Origin: Vreelandella neptunia
GTDB taxonomy: Bacteria > Pseudomonadota > Gammaproteobacteria > Pseudomonadales > Halomonadaceae
Direction of reading: 5' to 3'
Assembly: GCF_022489065.1 (NCBI RefSeq)
Contig: NZ_JAKVTW010000007.1
Coordinates: forward strand, 124,001 to 188,000
DNA length: 64,000 nucleotides
Both the position numbers and the translations under genes were made by a program. Below the pieces are notes generated by a model that was not told the DNA's origin, made no database searches, and saw nothing but the letters and a program-made list of their open reading frames with translations. Positions 44,267 to 55,508 of this stretch are shown piece after piece. The first letter of the stretch is position 1. Each line of letters starts with the position of its first letter.

Positions 44267-45537
44267 CAGTGCCCCCCTTCGGGCAGCAGCGCTTCACCCG
44301 CCCAGAGACTGGCAACGGTTTCGCGCGCGCGCACCACGTGGCAGCTATCACCATCGACCATTAACTCGGCGGCACGCGGGCGGCTGTTGTAGTTCGACGC
44401 CATGACAAAGCCGTAAGCCCCCGCTGAACGCACTGCCAGCAGATCGCCTTCGGCAATTGCCAGCTCACGCTCTTTGCCCAGAAAATCACCGGTTTCACAC
44501 ACCGGGCCGACCACATCGTAGAGGGCGCTTTCACGCACTTCGCGTGTATCGACGGGCACAATCGCCTGCCAGGCTTGGTACAGCGCCGGGCGAATCAGGT
44601 CATTCATGGCCGCATCGACAATCGCAAAATTCTTGGTCTCTCCCGGTTTGAGAAACTCCACCCGAGTGAGCATAACGCCAGCATTGGCGGCAATCGAACG
44701 GCCTGGCTCAAACAGTAGCGTAAGCGCCTCGCCGCCTTCCCAGCGGGAAAGACGCGCCAGCAGTTGGCTGGCGTAGTCAAACGGCTGAGGCGGCTTCTCA
44801 TCCCGGTAAGGCACGCCCAAACCGCCGCCTAAATCTAGATGTTCAATTTCGATGCCCCGTTCACGCAGGCGCTCCATCAGCATTAGCAAGCGATCAAGCG
44901 CGTCCAGGAAGGGCGCTGTTTCGGTGAGCTGTGAACCAATGTGGCAGTCCAAGCCTTTAACCTGCAGATTGGGCAGGCTAGCCGCTAGTTCATAGACATC
45001 CAGCGCTTCATCCACCGGAATACCGAACTTGTTATCCTTTAAACCGGTGGAGATATACGGGTGGGTTCCTGCGTCCACATCCGGGTTAACCCGCAGCGAT
45101 ACCGGCGCGATTTTGCCTAGCTTACCGGCGACGCGATTCAAGCGCTCGAGCTCTGGGCGCGACTCAACGTTAAAGCACTTAATGCCCACTTCTAGCGCAC
45201 GAGCCATTTCGTGAGCCTGCTTGGCAACGCCTGAAAACACCACTTTAGCCGGGTCGCCGCCTGCTTTAAGCACCCGCTCAAGCTCACCGATCGAGACAAT
45301 ATCAAATCCCGCGCCCAGCTTGGCCAGAAGGCCTAGCACCGCCAGATTGGAGTTGGCCTTCACCGCGTAACAAATCAGATGCGGGTGGCCGCCCAGCGCT
45401 TCGGTATAGGCACGAAAGTGACGCTCAAAAGTGGCTTTTGAGTAAACGTAGCAAGGTGTGCCGTGCTCGTCGGCAATCCGCGACAGCGGCACATCCTCGG
45501 CGTAAAGCACGCCATCGCGGTAATTAAAATGATCCAT
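44266..45537 (-). CDS. lysA: Diaminopimelate decarboxylase
   Basis: Final step of lysine synthesis, decarboxylating meso-diaminopimelate. A 423-residue alanine-racemase-fold enzyme with the PLP Lys in [14 protein letters not shown], the Gly-rich [17 protein letters not shown] and the substrate Cys in [11 protein letters not shown]. It is adjacent to dapF and lptM. Confidence 0.96.
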   Translation of the reverse strand: MDHFNYRDGVLYAEDVPLSRIADEHGTPCYVYSKATFERHFRAYTEALGGHPHLICYAVKANSNLAVLGLLAKLGAGFDIVSIGELERVLKAGGDPAKVVFSGVAKQAHEMARALEVGIKCFNVESRPELERLNRVAGKLGKIAPVSLRVNPDVDAGTHPYISTGLKDNKFGIPVDEALDVYELAASLPNLQVKGLDCHIGSQLTETAPFLDALDRLLMLMERLRERGIEIEHLDLGGGLGVPYRDEKPPQPFDYASQLLARLSRWEGGEALTLLFEPGRSIAANAGVMLTRVEFLKPGETKNFAIVDAAMNDLIRPALYQAWQAIVPVDTREVRESALYDVVGPVCETGDFLGKERELAIAEGDLLAVRSAGAYGFVMASNYNSRPRAAELMVDGDSCHVVRARETVASLWAGEALLPEGGH

Positions 45538-45564
45538 ATGGCTCTCCCCTTCTCCTACGCCTGT

Positions 45565-45687
45565 CTATTCAGACGGCTGCTCATCGGCGGGTGCATCTTC
45601 CGGCAGATAAAGCGGCCCTTTCTGTCCACAGCCTGCCAATCCGGTTAATAGCAGGGCGGCAAGGGTCAAGATTGCCAGCGCTTTCAT
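45565..45687 (-). CDS. lptM: Small lipoprotein LptM (YifL family)
   Basis: A 40-residue lipoprotein. The type II signal peptide [20 protein letters not shown] puts the lipidated Cys at position 20, followed by the family-defining GQKGPLYLP and an acidic tail. LptM assists maturation of the LptDE outer-membrane LPS translocon. Its ATG overlaps the stop of argH (ATGA), and it lies 27 nt before lysA, the classical position. Confidence 0.93.
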   Translation of the reverse strand: MKALAILTLAALLLTGLAGCGQKGPLYLPEDAPADEQPSE

Positions 45688-47087
45688 GCGCCCGCCTTGA
45701 GCGCAGCCATCGCCTCACGCGCTCGCTGGGCAGCAGCCCGCACCTGATTTGGCGCCGTGCCGCCAATATGGTTACGGGCGGCCACTGAGCCTTCCAGGGT
45801 TAACACCTCGAACACATCCTGCTCGATGGTAGCGGAGAACTGCTTAAGCTCATCAAGGCTCATCTCGGAGAGATCTTTTTCAGTCTTGAGGCCATAGGCC
45901 ACCGACTGACCAACGATTTCATGGGCATCACGGAAGGCCACGCCTTTGCGTACCAGGTAGTCGGCCAGATCCGTCGCGGTGGAGAAACCACGCCGCGCCG
46001 CTTCATACATGCTGGCTTTTTTAGGCTCGATAGCGGGCACCATATCGGCAAACGCTTTCAAACAATCGCGTACGGTATCTACCGCATCGAAAAGTGGCTC
46101 TTTATCTTCCTGGTTGTCTTTGTTGTAGGCCAGCGGCTGCGACTTCATTAGTGTCAGCAGTGCCATCAAGTGGCCATACACGCGACCGGTCTTGCCACGC
46201 ACAAGTTCGGGCACATCAGGGTTCTTCTTCTGCGGCATGATGGATGAACCGGTGCAGAAGCGGTCAGGCAGGTCGATAAAGTTGAACTGGGCGCTGGTCC
46301 ATAGCACCAGCTCTTCGCTCATGCGCGACAGGTGCATCAATAGAATGCTGGCAAAGCTAGTAAATTCGATGGCGAAATCACGATCGGACACGGCGTCTAA
46401 GGAGTTTTCCGACGGGCGGTCAAAGCCTAGAAGCTCTGCTGTCACGTGGCGATCAATGGGGTAAGTAGTCCCGGCCAGGGCGGCGGCGCCCAGCGGCATC
46501 ACGTTAACACGCTTGCGGCAGTCCAACAGGCGTTCATGATCGCGGGCCAGCATCTCTTGCCAAGCCAGAATGTGGTGGCCAAAGGTCACCGGCTGGGCGG
46601 TTTGCAGGTGCGTAAAGCCCGGCATGATGGTGTCGGCTTCGCGATCCGCCAGCTCAATCATGCCTTCGCGTAGACGCTTCAGTTCCACTTCGATGACGTC
46701 AATCTCATCGCGCATAAACAGGCGGATATCGGTAGCCACTTGGTCGTTTCGCGAACGTCCGGTGTGGAGCTTTTTGCCGGTGATGCCAATTTTGTCGGTC
46801 AGGCGCGCTTCGATGTTCATGTGCACATCTTCAAGCGGCACCGACCAGTTGAACTCGCCGCGCTCAATCTCGCCCTGAATCTCATTCAGGCCGCTAATGA
46901 TCGCATCGCGCTCTTCATCTGTTAGTACACCCACCCGGGCAAGCATCGTGGCGTGGGCAATGGAGCCCTGAATATCCTGACGCGCTAGGCGCTGGTCGAA
47001 ATTCACAGACGCGGTGAAACGGGCGACAAAGGCATCGGTGGGCTCGCTAAAGCGACCGCCCCAAGACTGATTCGTAGCTTGGCTCAT
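45684..47087 (-). CDS. argH: Argininosuccinate lyase
   Basis: Releases fumarate and arginine from argininosuccinate. A 467-residue fumarase-superfamily enzyme with SWGGRFSEP at the N-terminus, the signature [16 protein letters not shown] and [16 protein letters not shown] 47087 is chosen because the family begins with NQSWGGRF and AGGAT lies upstream; the frame from 47180 is not needed. It heads the lptM-lysA-dapF-DUF484-xerC-yigB string. Confidence 0.96.
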   Translation of the reverse strand: MSQATNQSWGGRFSEPTDAFVARFTASVNFDQRLARQDIQGSIAHATMLARVGVLTDEERDAIISGLNEIQGEIERGEFNWSVPLEDVHMNIEARLTDKIGITGKKLHTGRSRNDQVATDIRLFMRDEIDVIEVELKRLREGMIELADREADTIMPGFTHLQTAQPVTFGHHILAWQEMLARDHERLLDCRKRVNVMPLGAAALAGTTYPIDRHVTAELLGFDRPSENSLDAVSDRDFAIEFTSFASILLMHLSRMSEELVLWTSAQFNFIDLPDRFCTGSSIMPQKKNPDVPELVRGKTGRVYGHLMALLTLMKSQPLAYNKDNQEDKEPLFDAVDTVRDCLKAFADMVPAIEPKKASMYEAARRGFSTATDLADYLVRKGVAFRDAHEIVGQSVAYGLKTEKDLSEMSLDELKQFSATIEQDVFEVLTLEGSVAARNHIGGTAPNQVRAAAQRAREAMAALKAGA

Positions 47088-47187
47088 CGAAGGTATATCC
47101 TGCTGACAAAACGTAAAAGTCGTTACGGAAAGTGGGAGTCGTTGCGGAAAGTGTACCAGAGTCACCCCGGTCAGCGGCACGCCGTTT

Positions 47188-49992
47188 TTATCCTGGCGGC
47201 GTCAAAGCGCGTGACGTGGCAAATGCTGGCGGCTGGGCCAAGAATGCGCGAAGCGCCTCTAAAGGCATAGGACGCGCGAAGTAGTAGCCCTGAAAATAGT
47301 CGCAGTGGCACTGTTCAAGGTAAGCAAACTGCTCTAGCGTCTCTACACCTTCCACCAACACCTCTAGCCCCATTTTGCCCGCCATGGCGACAACGCCATC
47401 AATAATGGCCGCATCGTTGCGATCCGTAATCACATCGTGCACAAAGGAGCGGTCAATTTTGATTCTATTAATAGGTAGCCGCTTGAGGTAGCTCAAGCTG
47501 GAGAAACCAGTGCCGAAATCATCTAAGGCAATATGCACACCCAAAGCGCGTAAATCCTCTAATGCCTGGATCGCTTGCTCGGCACTATCCATCAACACCC
47601 CTTCGGTAATCTCAAGCTCAAGCAGCACTGGCGTAAGGCCACTGTCTGCCAGAACCTGTTCAATAGAGGCTAAAAACCCCGGCCGCTGAAACTGCATAGG
47701 GGAAACATTGACAGCCATAGTGATCGGGCCGACCCCCATGGCATTAAGCTCCTGAGCATGCTGGCACGCGGTGCTCAACACCCACTCACTGATCGGCATA
47801 ATTTGCCCGGTATCTTCTGCCAGACTGATGAAATCAGACGGCGGAATGTTACCCCGCTCTGGGTGTTGCCAGCGGATCAAGGCCTCTACGCCTACGACGC
47901 GACCACTGGGAGCATGGATTTGCGGCTGGTAATACAGCGTAAACTGCTGCTGCTCGATGGCTTGCTGAAGTGCGCTGCGCAGACTCACCCGCTCGCTGAC
48001 CTTAAGATTTAAGTCTTCGGTATACCAGTGGTAGGTATTGCGCCCTCGTCGCTTGGCCTTGTACATGGCCAAATCTGCTTGTTGGATCAACTGGAGGGGA
48101 TTCTTCATGCTGCCATCGTTAATGGCGATCCCGATACTGGCGGTAATTCGTAGCTCGCTGCCGCGATACCAGTAGGGGGGTGAAAGCCGCTGCAGCACCC
48201 GCTCCACCACCTGTATCACATCATTTTCATGGGCTAAGTCAGGCAGCAGCACAACGAACTCGTCACTGCCAAACCGTGCCACGGTGTCCCAGGGGCGCAG
48301 CTCGTCTTCAAGGCGCCTGGCGACTTCGATCAAGATAAAGTCACCTACCTCATGACCGAGGGTGTCATTAATCGGTTTGAAATCATCCAGATCAATAAAT
48401 AGAACGGCGATAAAGCGCTGATAGCGCCGAGCCAATACGCAGCCCTGCTCCAAGCGCTGGCCAAGCATTACACGATTCGGCAAGCCGGTAAGGGCATCAT
48501 GATTAGCGTTATAGGTCAGTTGGGCCTGATATTCGCGCTGCTCAGAAACATCGTTTTGAACACCCAGGTAGTGCGTTACATCGCCTATTTCATCGCGCAC
48601 TGGCGAGATATAGAGATCGTTCCAAAAAATTGAGCCGTCACGCCGATAATTGCGGATCACCACGTGCACTTCACGCTGCTCGGAAACGCCTTCTCTAAGC
48701 AACTTAATCGTAGCGGGGTCAGTATCTTCGCCTTGCAGGAAACGGCAGTTGCGGCCCAACGCTTCGCTACGTGAATAGCCGGTAATCCGCTCGAAGGCGG
48801 TATTCACGTAAACCATGGGCAGGTCGCTGCTTTGGGCATCAACAATAATGACGCCGTTGGTGCTTGATTCTACGCTGCGTTCCAGAAGCTTGAGCTGGTG
48901 TTCACTCGCTTTGCGATCGCTAATATCGCGAAAATAAACCGTAAGGCCTTCGACGGAGGGATAGACATGTACTTCAACCCATATACCTAGCCGCGGGTTA
49001 AAGGCCTCAAAGTGTACCGCTTTCTGCTGATTTACAGCGCGTTGATACTCGTCATCAAAGCGGCTGCCTTTGGCATCGGGAAAGCTTTGCCAGATGTTCT
49101 GGCCCAGCAACTCCCCTTCAGAGCGCTTTAAAATTCGCTCTCCCTCGCGGTTTATGAAAGTGAAACGCCACTGGGTATCTAAGGTAAAAAAACCATCGGT
49201 GATACTATCAAGCGTAATGGTCAGTCGTTGGGCAAGCTGAGTTAGGTTCTCACGCAGCTGTTTTTGCTCGGTAATATCCTGTGACGCCCCCTGCACCTGA
49301 ATAATGGCACCCGTCTCATTGCGCACCGCTTTGCCGATAGCCCTTACCCAAAGATGCTTGCCTTGGCGAGTAATGATCTCAAACTCACCGTCAAAACTGA
49401 TCCCGCGCTCACAACATGCATTAAACGCCGATAACAGGCGCTCCCGAGAGTTAGGCGAATAAAAGCTGAAAGCCTCTTCAACGGATGGCTGGAACCCTGC
49501 AGGCATACCGTGGATATGGCAGAGCTCATCAGACCAAATAGGCACGCCATCGGCCATATCGACATACCAGCCGCCAATAAACGCGGTTTCACCGGCAATA
49601 TGAAACAACCGCTGATTGCGCAGCAATTGCGCCTGTGCCAACTTCTGCTGCGTGACCTCGCGGGCAATAATATAAATAATATCGCCACCGGCGCTGGGGG
49701 TAATCTCAATCCAATGCGTTTGGCCTACTACTGATAAAGCGCGCACCTCAAAGGCCGCCACCACTTCCCCACGCTGCATGCGTGCCATGGCAGCTTCGAT
49801 CACCGAGTGATCCTGCGGGTCTACCACCACCCCACAACGACGCCCTACTAACGCACTGGCTGAATACCCCAAAAGCGACTCAAAGGCTGGGTTGACCTGA
49901 AGCAACCGACCCTCAAAATCCAGGCAGCAGAACAGATCCTGCGAAAGCAGGAAAAACTGATCAAGTTGGCCATGCGGTAACACTATGGGCAT
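47188..49992 (-). CDS. PAS-PAS-PAS-LOV-GGDEF-EAL cyclic-di-GMP protein
   Basis: A 934-residue soluble regulator. Three PAS domains (about 11-115, 125-245, 250-365) precede a LOV domain (about 368-488) with the photochemical motif GRNCRFLQG. Cys416 plus Asn448, Asn458 and Gln479 stand at +32, +42 and +63, the same spacing as the flavin contacts in phototropin LOV2. The GGDEF domain (about 494-655) has a degenerate FGSDEF. The EAL domain (about 670-930) keeps EALIR (Glu703), Asn762, Glu794, DDFG (Asp824, 825), Lys845, Glu881 and Gln901. It is therefore likely a blue-light-tuned phosphodiesterase. Confidence 0.9.
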   Translation of the reverse strand: MPIVLPHGQLDQFFLLSQDLFCCLDFEGRLLQVNPAFESLLGYSASALVGRRCGVVVDPQDHSVIEAAMARMQRGEVVAAFEVRALSVVGQTHWIEITPSAGGDIIYIIAREVTQQKLAQAQLLRNQRLFHIAGETAFIGGWYVDMADGVPIWSDELCHIHGMPAGFQPSVEEAFSFYSPNSRERLLSAFNACCERGISFDGEFEIITRQGKHLWVRAIGKAVRNETGAIIQVQGASQDITEQKQLRENLTQLAQRLTITLDSITDGFFTLDTQWRFTFINREGERILKRSEGELLGQNIWQSFPDAKGSRFDDEYQRAVNQQKAVHFEAFNPRLGIWVEVHVYPSVEGLTVYFRDISDRKASEHQLKLLERSVESSTNGVIIVDAQSSDLPMVYVNTAFERITGYSRSEALGRNCRFLQGEDTDPATIKLLREGVSEQREVHVVIRNYRRDGSIFWNDLYISPVRDEIGDVTHYLGVQNDVSEQREYQAQLTYNANHDALTGLPNRVMLGQRLEQGCVLARRYQRFIAVLFIDLDDFKPINDTLGHEVGDFILIEVARRLEDELRPWDTVARFGSDEFVVLLPDLAHENDVIQVVERVLQRLSPPYWYRGSELRITASIGIAINDGSMKNPLQLIQQADLAMYKAKRRGRNTYHWYTEDLNLKVSERVSLRSALQQAIEQQQFTLYYQPQIHAPSGRVVGVEALIRWQHPERGNIPPSDFISLAEDTGQIMPISEWVLSTACQHAQELNAMGVGPITMAVNVSPMQFQRPGFLASIEQVLADSGLTPVLLELEITEGVLMDSAEQAIQALEDLRALGVHIALDDFGTGFSSLSYLKRLPINRIKIDRSFVHDVITDRNDAAIIDGVVAMAGKMGLEVLVEGVETLEQFAYLEQCHCDYFQGYYFARPMPLEALRAFLAQPPAFATSRALTPPG

Positions 49993-50048
49993 AAGGCTTC
50001 CTAGGGAACTAATGGGTGCTTTGCAGAGCCAACGTTAACGCCGTTATT

Positions 50049-50076
50049 TTTACTGTGGCGCCCTGTGCTTTATGAT
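50049..50076 (+). promoter_or_regulatory. Candidate hemC promoter
   Basis: TTTACT (50049-50054, 4/6), a 16-nt spacer and TATGAT (50071-50076, 5/6), about 50 nt before the hemC start. The -10 is one arm of an inverted repeat TATGAT (50071-50076) / ATCATA (50084-50089), which could be an operator. Confidence 0.45.
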
Positions 50077-50126
50077 GACACTTATCATAGCTTGACTCGC
50101 CGTGTCTGCGGTATAGGGAGAATTAC

Positions 50127-51071
50127 GTGCTATCAATCACAAAACTGCGCATTGCCACGCGTAAAAGTCAATTGGCCTTGTGGCAGGCTGAGTACGTTCG
50201 TGACCGTTTAATGGCGGAACACAGTGGCCTAGAAGTCGAGCTTGTAGCACTTTCTACCAAGGGCGATAAAATTCTTGATACGCCGCTTTCCAAGATTGGC
50301 GGTAAGGGTTTGTTCGTTAAAGAGCTGGAAGACGCCATGCTGGACGGCCGCGCCGATATCGCCGTGCACTCCATGAAAGATGTGCCGATGCACTTTCCTG
50401 AAGGGCTCGGATTGTCGGTTATTTTAGAGGGCGCCGACCCGACCGATGCGTTTGTATCTAATCACTACTCTAACATCAATGAGCTTCCAGAAGGCGCGCG
50501 TATTGGTACAGCCAGCCTGCGCCGTGGCCTGCAAATGCGTGAAGCCCGCCCTGACCTGCAAATTCTTAATTTGCGTGGCAACGTGCAAACTCGTCTAGCT
50601 AAATTAGATGCCGGTGAATTCGACGCGATTATTCTCGCCACCTCTGGTTTAAAGCGTTTGGGATTGGATGAGCGAATTGCTCAGGCGCTGCCGCCGGAAG
50701 TGTGCCTACCCGCCTGTGGGCAAGGTGCATTAGGCATTGAGTGCCGCCTGCATGATCCCGAGCTGATTGCGCTGCTGGCGCCGTTAGATGACGCCGATAC
50801 CGCTACACGTGTACGTGCCGAAAGGGCCATGAATACCCGCTTAGAGGGCGGCTGCCAAGTACCTATTGCGGGTCATGCGATTCTTGATATCGACAACGAA
50901 ACCATTTGGTTACGTGGCTTGGTAGGTAACCCCGAGGGTACTGAAGTGCTGCGCGCCGAAGGTCGTGGTTCCATGCATGAGCCCGAAGCGCTGGGCATTC
51001 GCATTGCCGAAGAATTACTCGACCAGGGCGCTGGCGATATTTTGGCAGAGGTTTACGGCCGCGAAATATGA
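50127..51071 (+). CDS. hemC: Porphobilinogen deaminase
   Basis: Joins four porphobilinogens into hydroxymethylbilane in haem synthesis. A 314-residue protein; [14 protein letters not shown] at the N-terminus, HSMKDVP, and the dipyrromethane cofactor Cys in LEGGCQVPI. The start is GTG, with AGGGAG 6 nt upstream. The stop overlaps the hemD start (ATGA). Confidence 0.95.
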   Translation: MLSITKLRIATRKSQLALWQAEYVRDRLMAEHSGLEVELVALSTKGDKILDTPLSKIGGKGLFVKELEDAMLDGRADIAVHSMKDVPMHFPEGLGLSVILEGADPTDAFVSNHYSNINELPEGARIGTASLRRGLQMREARPDLQILNLRGNVQTRLAKLDAGEFDAIILATSGLKRLGLDERIAQALPPEVCLPACGQGALGIECRLHDPELIALLAPLDDADTATRVRAERAMNTRLEGGCQVPIAGHAILDIDNETIWLRGLVGNPEGTEVLRAEGRGSMHEPEALGIRIAEELLDQGAGDILAEVYGREI

Positions 51072-51847
51072 GCCAACCGGTACTGATCTGCCGCCCCGGC
51101 GAGCGCGGTGAAGCGCTCGCCACTGCTCTTCGCGAAAAGGGCGAGAGCGTTGAATCACTAGATGTGATGCAACTCGAAGCACTGCCTGAAGACCCGGCAA
51201 TGCGCCGCATATGGTTAGATATTGATCAGTACCATAAGATAATCGTCATCAGCCCTTTTGCCGCCCTCTGTTTAGATGAGGCGCTGGATCGCTACTGGCC
51301 TCAACTGCCAGTAGGCATTGACTACTATAGTGTGGGTAGCGCGACCGCGAGTACACTGTTTGATCGACTGGGTGTTCGCGTACATGTGCCCTCGCCCACT
51401 GCGGGTGAAGACACCAGTGAAGCACTGCTTGAGCTTGCATCGTTGCAGCAGCTAGCGCACCAGCGTGTTCTACTAGTGGCAGGAGAAGGTGGCCGCCCAC
51501 TGCTCGCTGAAAAACTTGCTGAACGGGGAGCACAAGTGACCCGCGTTGCCGTGTATCGACGCCGCTTTCTCCCTTTGGCATCTACTCAGCAGACGCACCT
51601 GCTATCGGGAAATTACCGGGCGTTGATCGTCACCAGCAGCGAACTGCTGGAACATCTGGCAAAATGGTGCAATCAGGCGGCCTTGAACCAACCGCTAATC
51701 GTTTCCAGTCGCCGTTTGGCTACACTGGCTGGCATACTGGGTTTTTGTGACCTCAAGGTGGCGTCCGGAGCAACGCCGGCTGCGTTGATAGCGGCGTTGG
51801 AGACCTGCGACCCACAGGGTGCCGATGTCGATCAAGGAACTTACTAA
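51068..51847 (+). CDS. hemD: Uroporphyrinogen-III synthase
   Basis: Cyclises hydroxymethylbilane to uroporphyrinogen III. A 259-residue two-lobed protein of low conservation. Recognisable pieces are [60 protein letters not shown] and the linker AVYRRRF. Gene order hemC-hemD-hemX-hemY confirms the call. Confidence 0.9.
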   Translation: MSQPVLICRPGERGEALATALREKGESVESLDVMQLEALPEDPAMRRIWLDIDQYHKIIVISPFAALCLDEALDRYWPQLPVGIDYYSVGSATASTLFDRLGVRVHVPSPTAGEDTSEALLELASLQQLAHQRVLLVAGEGGRPLLAEKLAERGAQVTRVAVYRRRFLPLASTQQTHLLSGNYRALIVTSSELLEHLAKWCNQAALNQPLIVSSRRLATLAGILGFCDLKVASGATPAALIAALETCDPQGADVDQGTY

Positions 51848-51860
51848 GGGCTAGCGACAG

Positions 51861-53495
51861 ATGAGCAAACAAGTAAACGATCAGGACGATGTACAACCGA
51901 CGTCCGCCGATGCCTCTCAAGGCGTCCCTAAAACGACCGACAAAGCAGCTTCCACGACCGACGCGACCGAGCCGAGCACGGCGCCTACCTCGCAAAGCTC
52001 AGCGACCCCATCACAAAGTGGCGCTAAAAATAGTCGTTCGCGGCGGCGTGGCAAGGGATCCCCTAATGCGGGCTCAACGGCCGCTAGCACCTCAGAGACA
52101 AGTACTTCAGAGCCAAGCACTCTGGAGGCCAACACGCCTCAGACGGGCACTAAATCAGCAGATGTAACGCCCCCTAATGCCAGTGCCTCAGACACGACTA
52201 AAGAAAGCATGACTAAAAAAAGTACGGATAAAGAAAACACCAGCACTACCCCATCTAAGCCAAGTGGCGCGGCGGCATCCAGCCCTTCGAACACCCCGGC
52301 AAGCGCTTCCAATTCAAGTTCTGCGGCAGCAAAACCTACTCCTGCAAAGCCTACTCCTGATAAGGATGGCAATGGCCCTACACCGCCGCCCAGCCATAAT
52401 AGCGGTGGCAGTGCGAGCGGTGGTGGTGGTGGACAAGGTAGTGGTGGAAAGGGCAGTGGTGGCAAGGGCAGCGGCCTTGCCATTGCCCTGGTGCTTATTC
52501 TGGCAATTGCCTTAGCGTTAGTGGCTTGGCAAGGCTGGCAGCGCCTGGATAACCAGCAGCAGCGTATCGACGAGCTAGCGCAACAGGCGGAAGGTAGCGC
52601 ATCGCAGCAAGCGGTTAGCGACCTGGAATCGCGTTTAGACAGCGGCGAAGCAGAGCGCGATGAAGCGATCCAAAGCACCATGGGTGAGCTACGCGACGAA
52701 TTTGATAACTACCGCAGTGATGTCGACGAGACGTTGGGCCAAGTGCTGGATCAGCTCTCTCAAGAGCAGGACACCGACGAGCGCGAGTGGCTACATGCTG
52801 AAGCAGCTTATCTACTCCGCCTGGCCAATCAGCGTCTTCAGTTAGAAGGCGACGTTGAAGGCGCGGCCGCGCTACTGCGCACTGCCGATGCACGCCTTGT
52901 CGATGCTGACAACCCAGCGCTGACCACGGTACGTAGCGAAATTGCCAGTGAGCTAGCAGCGCTTGACGCCGTGCCCCAGATTGACCGCACCGGCATTTAC
53001 TTGGCGCTGAATGCCCAGCAGGAGCGCATTTCAGGCCTGCGTCTTTCTCAAGAAATTGAAGAACAGGCGGTAACCTCAGGTATCGAACAGCCACCTACCG
53101 GTACTTTCCAGCGCCAGCTCGCTCGCTTTGGCCAAGAGCTCAAAGATCTGGTGGTCATTCGCCATCACGATGAAGCGCTTGAAGCACTCATTACGCCGGA
53201 GCAAGAGTCTTATCTGCGCCAGAGCCTGCGCTTAGTACTGGAGCAGTCTCAGTTGGCACTGCTCAACGAAGAGCAAGAGCTGTATGAAGCGAGTATCGAT
53301 AAAGCCATTGAGCTGCTAAACGGCTACTACGATACCTCACGTGAAGAAGCACAAAGCGTTATCACACGGCTGCAAGAGCTTAAGCAAGCCCAGGTAAAAC
53401 CGGAGCTGCCGGATATTAGTGCTTCACAGCAGGAGCTCGCACGCTTTATCGAGAACCGCTATGAGACGCGTGGCCAAAGCGGAGGTGATTCATGA
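51861..53495 (+). CDS. hemX: HemX membrane protein with long low-complexity N-terminus
   Basis: A 544-residue member of the HemX family (once called uroporphyrinogen methyltransferase, though lacking that catalytic domain). The first ~203 residues are Ser/Thr/Ala/Pro-rich with a Gly-Gly-Gly-Ser-Lys end, one membrane helix spans about 205-226, and a coiled-coil and helical periplasmic part contains the family segments EWLHAEAAYLLRLANQRL and LARFGQELKDLVVIRHHDEALE. Function unclear; thought to help tetrapyrrole enzyme organisation. The N-terminal tail is much longer than in E. coli (393 aa total). Confidence 0.88.
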   Translation: MSKQVNDQDDVQPTSADASQGVPKTTDKAASTTDATEPSTAPTSQSSATPSQSGAKNSRSRRRGKGSPNAGSTAASTSETSTSEPSTLEANTPQTGTKSADVTPPNASASDTTKESMTKKSTDKENTSTTPSKPSGAAASSPSNTPASASNSSSAAAKPTPAKPTPDKDGNGPTPPPSHNSGGSASGGGGGQGSGGKGSGGKGSGLAIALVLILAIALALVAWQGWQRLDNQQQRIDELAQQAEGSASQQAVSDLESRLDSGEAERDEAIQSTMGELRDEFDNYRSDVDETLGQVLDQLSQEQDTDEREWLHAEAAYLLRLANQRLQLEGDVEGAAALLRTADARLVDADNPALTTVRSEIASELAALDAVPQIDRTGIYLALNAQQERISGLRLSQEIEEQAVTSGIEQPPTGTFQRQLARFGQELKDLVVIRHHDEALEALITPEQESYLRQSLRLVLEQSQLALLNEEQELYEASIDKAIELLNGYYDTSREEAQSVITRLQELKQAQVKPELPDISASQQELARFIENRYETRGQSGGDS

Positions 53496-54769
53496 GAAAG
53501 CTTGTTCTCCTCATTGTCGCAGGCCTTGCCGTCGGTGCCCTGTTTGGGCACCTGATGATGTCGGTGCCGGGCTACTGGCTCATCCGGGTGGGTGACTCCT
53601 CTATTCAAACCTCGTTTTGGTTTGGCTTGGTGCTGCTCTTCGCTGCCTTTATTGTTCTGCACTTTGTCCTTCGCCTCCTCAGCGGCATTATCCGCCCCAT
53701 GGGGCGCTTTCGCAGCTGGAACAGCCGCGCCCGTAACCGCCGCGCCATGCAGCGCACCGTGCGTGGCTTGGTAGCGTTGACTGAAGGCCGTTGGAAGAAA
53801 GCTGAAAAAACCCTGGTGAATGCCGCCGATGACTCCAGCACACCGTTGGTGAACTACCTATCGGCAGCGCTGGCAGCCCATTACCAGGGCCACCACGCAA
53901 AATCCCAGGAGCATCTCAATCAAGCCCAGCTAACCACCGAGGGCGCCGATACCGCCGTGGGCTTAATGCAGGCGCAAATGATGATTGAGCGTCAGCAGCC
54001 GGAAGAGGCGCTGGCAATTTTGAATCGCTTGGATAAAAAGCTCTCGAACCACCCACAGGTGCTCAAGCTGCTGAAGCAGGTGCATTTGAGCGTCAATGAT
54101 TGGGAAGGCCTACGGCGCTTGATTCCACGCCTAGCAGCGCAGAAGTTAATCACTCAGCAAGAGCGCGAGCAGTTGGAGTTTAAGGCCTACCGCGAGCTGA
54201 TCGTGTTTGAAGCCCAAAACCCCACCAACATCGAGCGCGTGCGCGGCCTTTGGGCTGATATGCCCGACTACCTACGCGGCAACACCGAGCTGATCGTGCT
54301 CTACACTGAAGCGCTGATTCAAGCTAACGAAGAGCCCATTGCCGAGCGCTTACTCAACCACTCGCTGGACAACCACTGGGATGCGCGGTTAGTAAAACGC
54401 TACGGCCTGCTGAACGTAGACGCGGGACGCCAACTGGTTAAAGCGGAGAAGTGGCTACAGGAACGCCCCAATGACCCCGAGCTACTGCTCGCCTGCGGTC
54501 GTCTCTCGCTACGCACCGGCAAATGGGAAAAAGCGCGGGAGTACTTTGAAGCCAGCCAGCGTCAGCGACCCAATGGAGAAGTCTGCGCTGAACTTGCTCG
54601 CCTTTATGCAAGCCTTGGTGAGCATAACAAGAGCCAACTCTACTACCGTCATAGCGTCGAAATGCTAGCCAAATCACTACCTTCGCTACCTCAACCTAGC
54701 GATGCTAGTGATAGCAAAAGCCCGGCTAATAAACAAACAGACAGCAAAACGATCAAGAAAAGAGCTTAA
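53492..54769 (+). CDS. hemY: HemY, TPR membrane protein
   Basis: A 425-residue protein with two N-terminal membrane helices (about 4-25 and 40-65), then the family segment RNRRAMQRTVRGLVALTEGRWKKAEK and tetratricopeptide-like helices up to about 400. This is the gammaproteobacterial HemY of the hemCDXY operon, not protoporphyrinogen oxidase. Its ATG overlaps the hemX stop (ATGA). Confidence 0.9.
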   Translation: MRKLVLLIVAGLAVGALFGHLMMSVPGYWLIRVGDSSIQTSFWFGLVLLFAAFIVLHFVLRLLSGIIRPMGRFRSWNSRARNRRAMQRTVRGLVALTEGRWKKAEKTLVNAADDSSTPLVNYLSAALAAHYQGHHAKSQEHLNQAQLTTEGADTAVGLMQAQMMIERQQPEEALAILNRLDKKLSNHPQVLKLLKQVHLSVNDWEGLRRLIPRLAAQKLITQQEREQLEFKAYRELIVFEAQNPTNIERVRGLWADMPDYLRGNTELIVLYTEALIQANEEPIAERLLNHSLDNHWDARLVKRYGLLNVDAGRQLVKAEKWLQERPNDPELLLACGRLSLRTGKWEKAREYFEASQRQRPNGEVCAELARLYASLGEHNKSQLYYRHSVEMLAKSLPSLPQPSDASDSKSPANKQTDSKTIKKRA

Positions 54770-54806
54770 CAACGCTGTTTCAATGATAGTGGTTGAGTTG
54801 TAACAC

Positions 54807-54837
54807 GCAAAAGGGTGCCTTATCGGCACCCTTTTGC
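54807..54837. terminator. Bidirectional terminator between hemY and mscL
   Basis: A 13-bp perfect stem GCAAAAGGGTGCC (54807-54819) / GGCACCCTTTTGC (54825-54837) with a 5-nt loop. Both arms supply T-runs in their own direction, serving both convergent genes. Confidence 0.88.
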
Positions 54838-54845
54838 ATGGGCGA

Positions 54846-55355
54846 TTACTTGGCGGGCGAGGTAGGCGCGTCAATGGATGTATCAGCCACCGAGAGAGAG
54901 GGTAACGCTGCCGTACAGTGCCCACAACGGGTGGCTTTGATCGGTATCACCATCAAACAGTAAGGGCAGGGCTGCTCTGTTGGGCTTGCAGGCGCCACCG
55001 CCTCTTCGCGCTTTAATCGATTGATGGTACGCACCAATAGAAAGACCACAAACGCCACGATCGTAAAGCTAACCACGGCGTTGATAAACAGCCCTAGGTT
55101 TAACGTTACCGCCCCCGCTGCCTGGGCATCCGCTAGCGTCGCATAAGGGCCGCCCACCGCCCCTTGGCGTAACACCACAAACAGGTTTGAAAAATCCACA
55201 CCGCCCACCAACAAACCAATCAGCGGGTTCATCACATCGGCCACCAGGCTCTGCACAATCAGCGTAAACGCCCCGCCGATAATGATACCCACCGCCATAT
55301 CGACTACGTTGCCCTTTACCGCAAATTCACGAAATTCCTGAAAGAACTTTGCCAT
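54846..55355 (-). CDS. mscL: Large-conductance mechanosensitive channel with zinc-ribbon tail
   Basis: A 169-residue MscL (usual ~136) that releases solutes on hypo-osmotic shock. It has the N-terminal [20 protein letters not shown], the pore helix [21 protein letters not shown] and the second helix (about 88-110). The usual C-terminal amphipathic helix after RLKREE is replaced by a Pro-rich linker and a CPYC-x10-CGHC zinc ribbon (Cys130, 133, 144, 147). In a salt-adapted bacterium that stores ectoine, the channel complements teaABCD. Confidence 0.93.
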   Translation of the reverse strand: MAKFFQEFREFAVKGNVVDMAVGIIIGGAFTLIVQSLVADVMNPLIGLLVGGVDFSNLFVVLRQGAVGGPYATLADAQAAGAVTLNLGLFINAVVSFTIVAFVVFLLVRTINRLKREEAVAPASPTEQPCPYCLMVIPIKATRCGHCTAALPSLSVADTSIDAPTSPAK

Positions 55356-55508
55356 TTCTTCGACGTCCCTAACGTTTTCCTGTTAACTCATAGCCAATGC
55401 TATTCCATTCAAATAAAAGCATGGGCGACGGCGCGTTAGGCGGCAAGTAAATTTATTGAGGATGACAGCTATGTAAGGTGAGATGGGGGCAGATATCAGC
55501 ATCACTCT

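Noticed and set aside
52139-52681. 180-codon minus-strand open frame opposite hemX
   Set aside because: Leu/Pro/Ser-rich complement of the low-complexity hemX tail; no domain.
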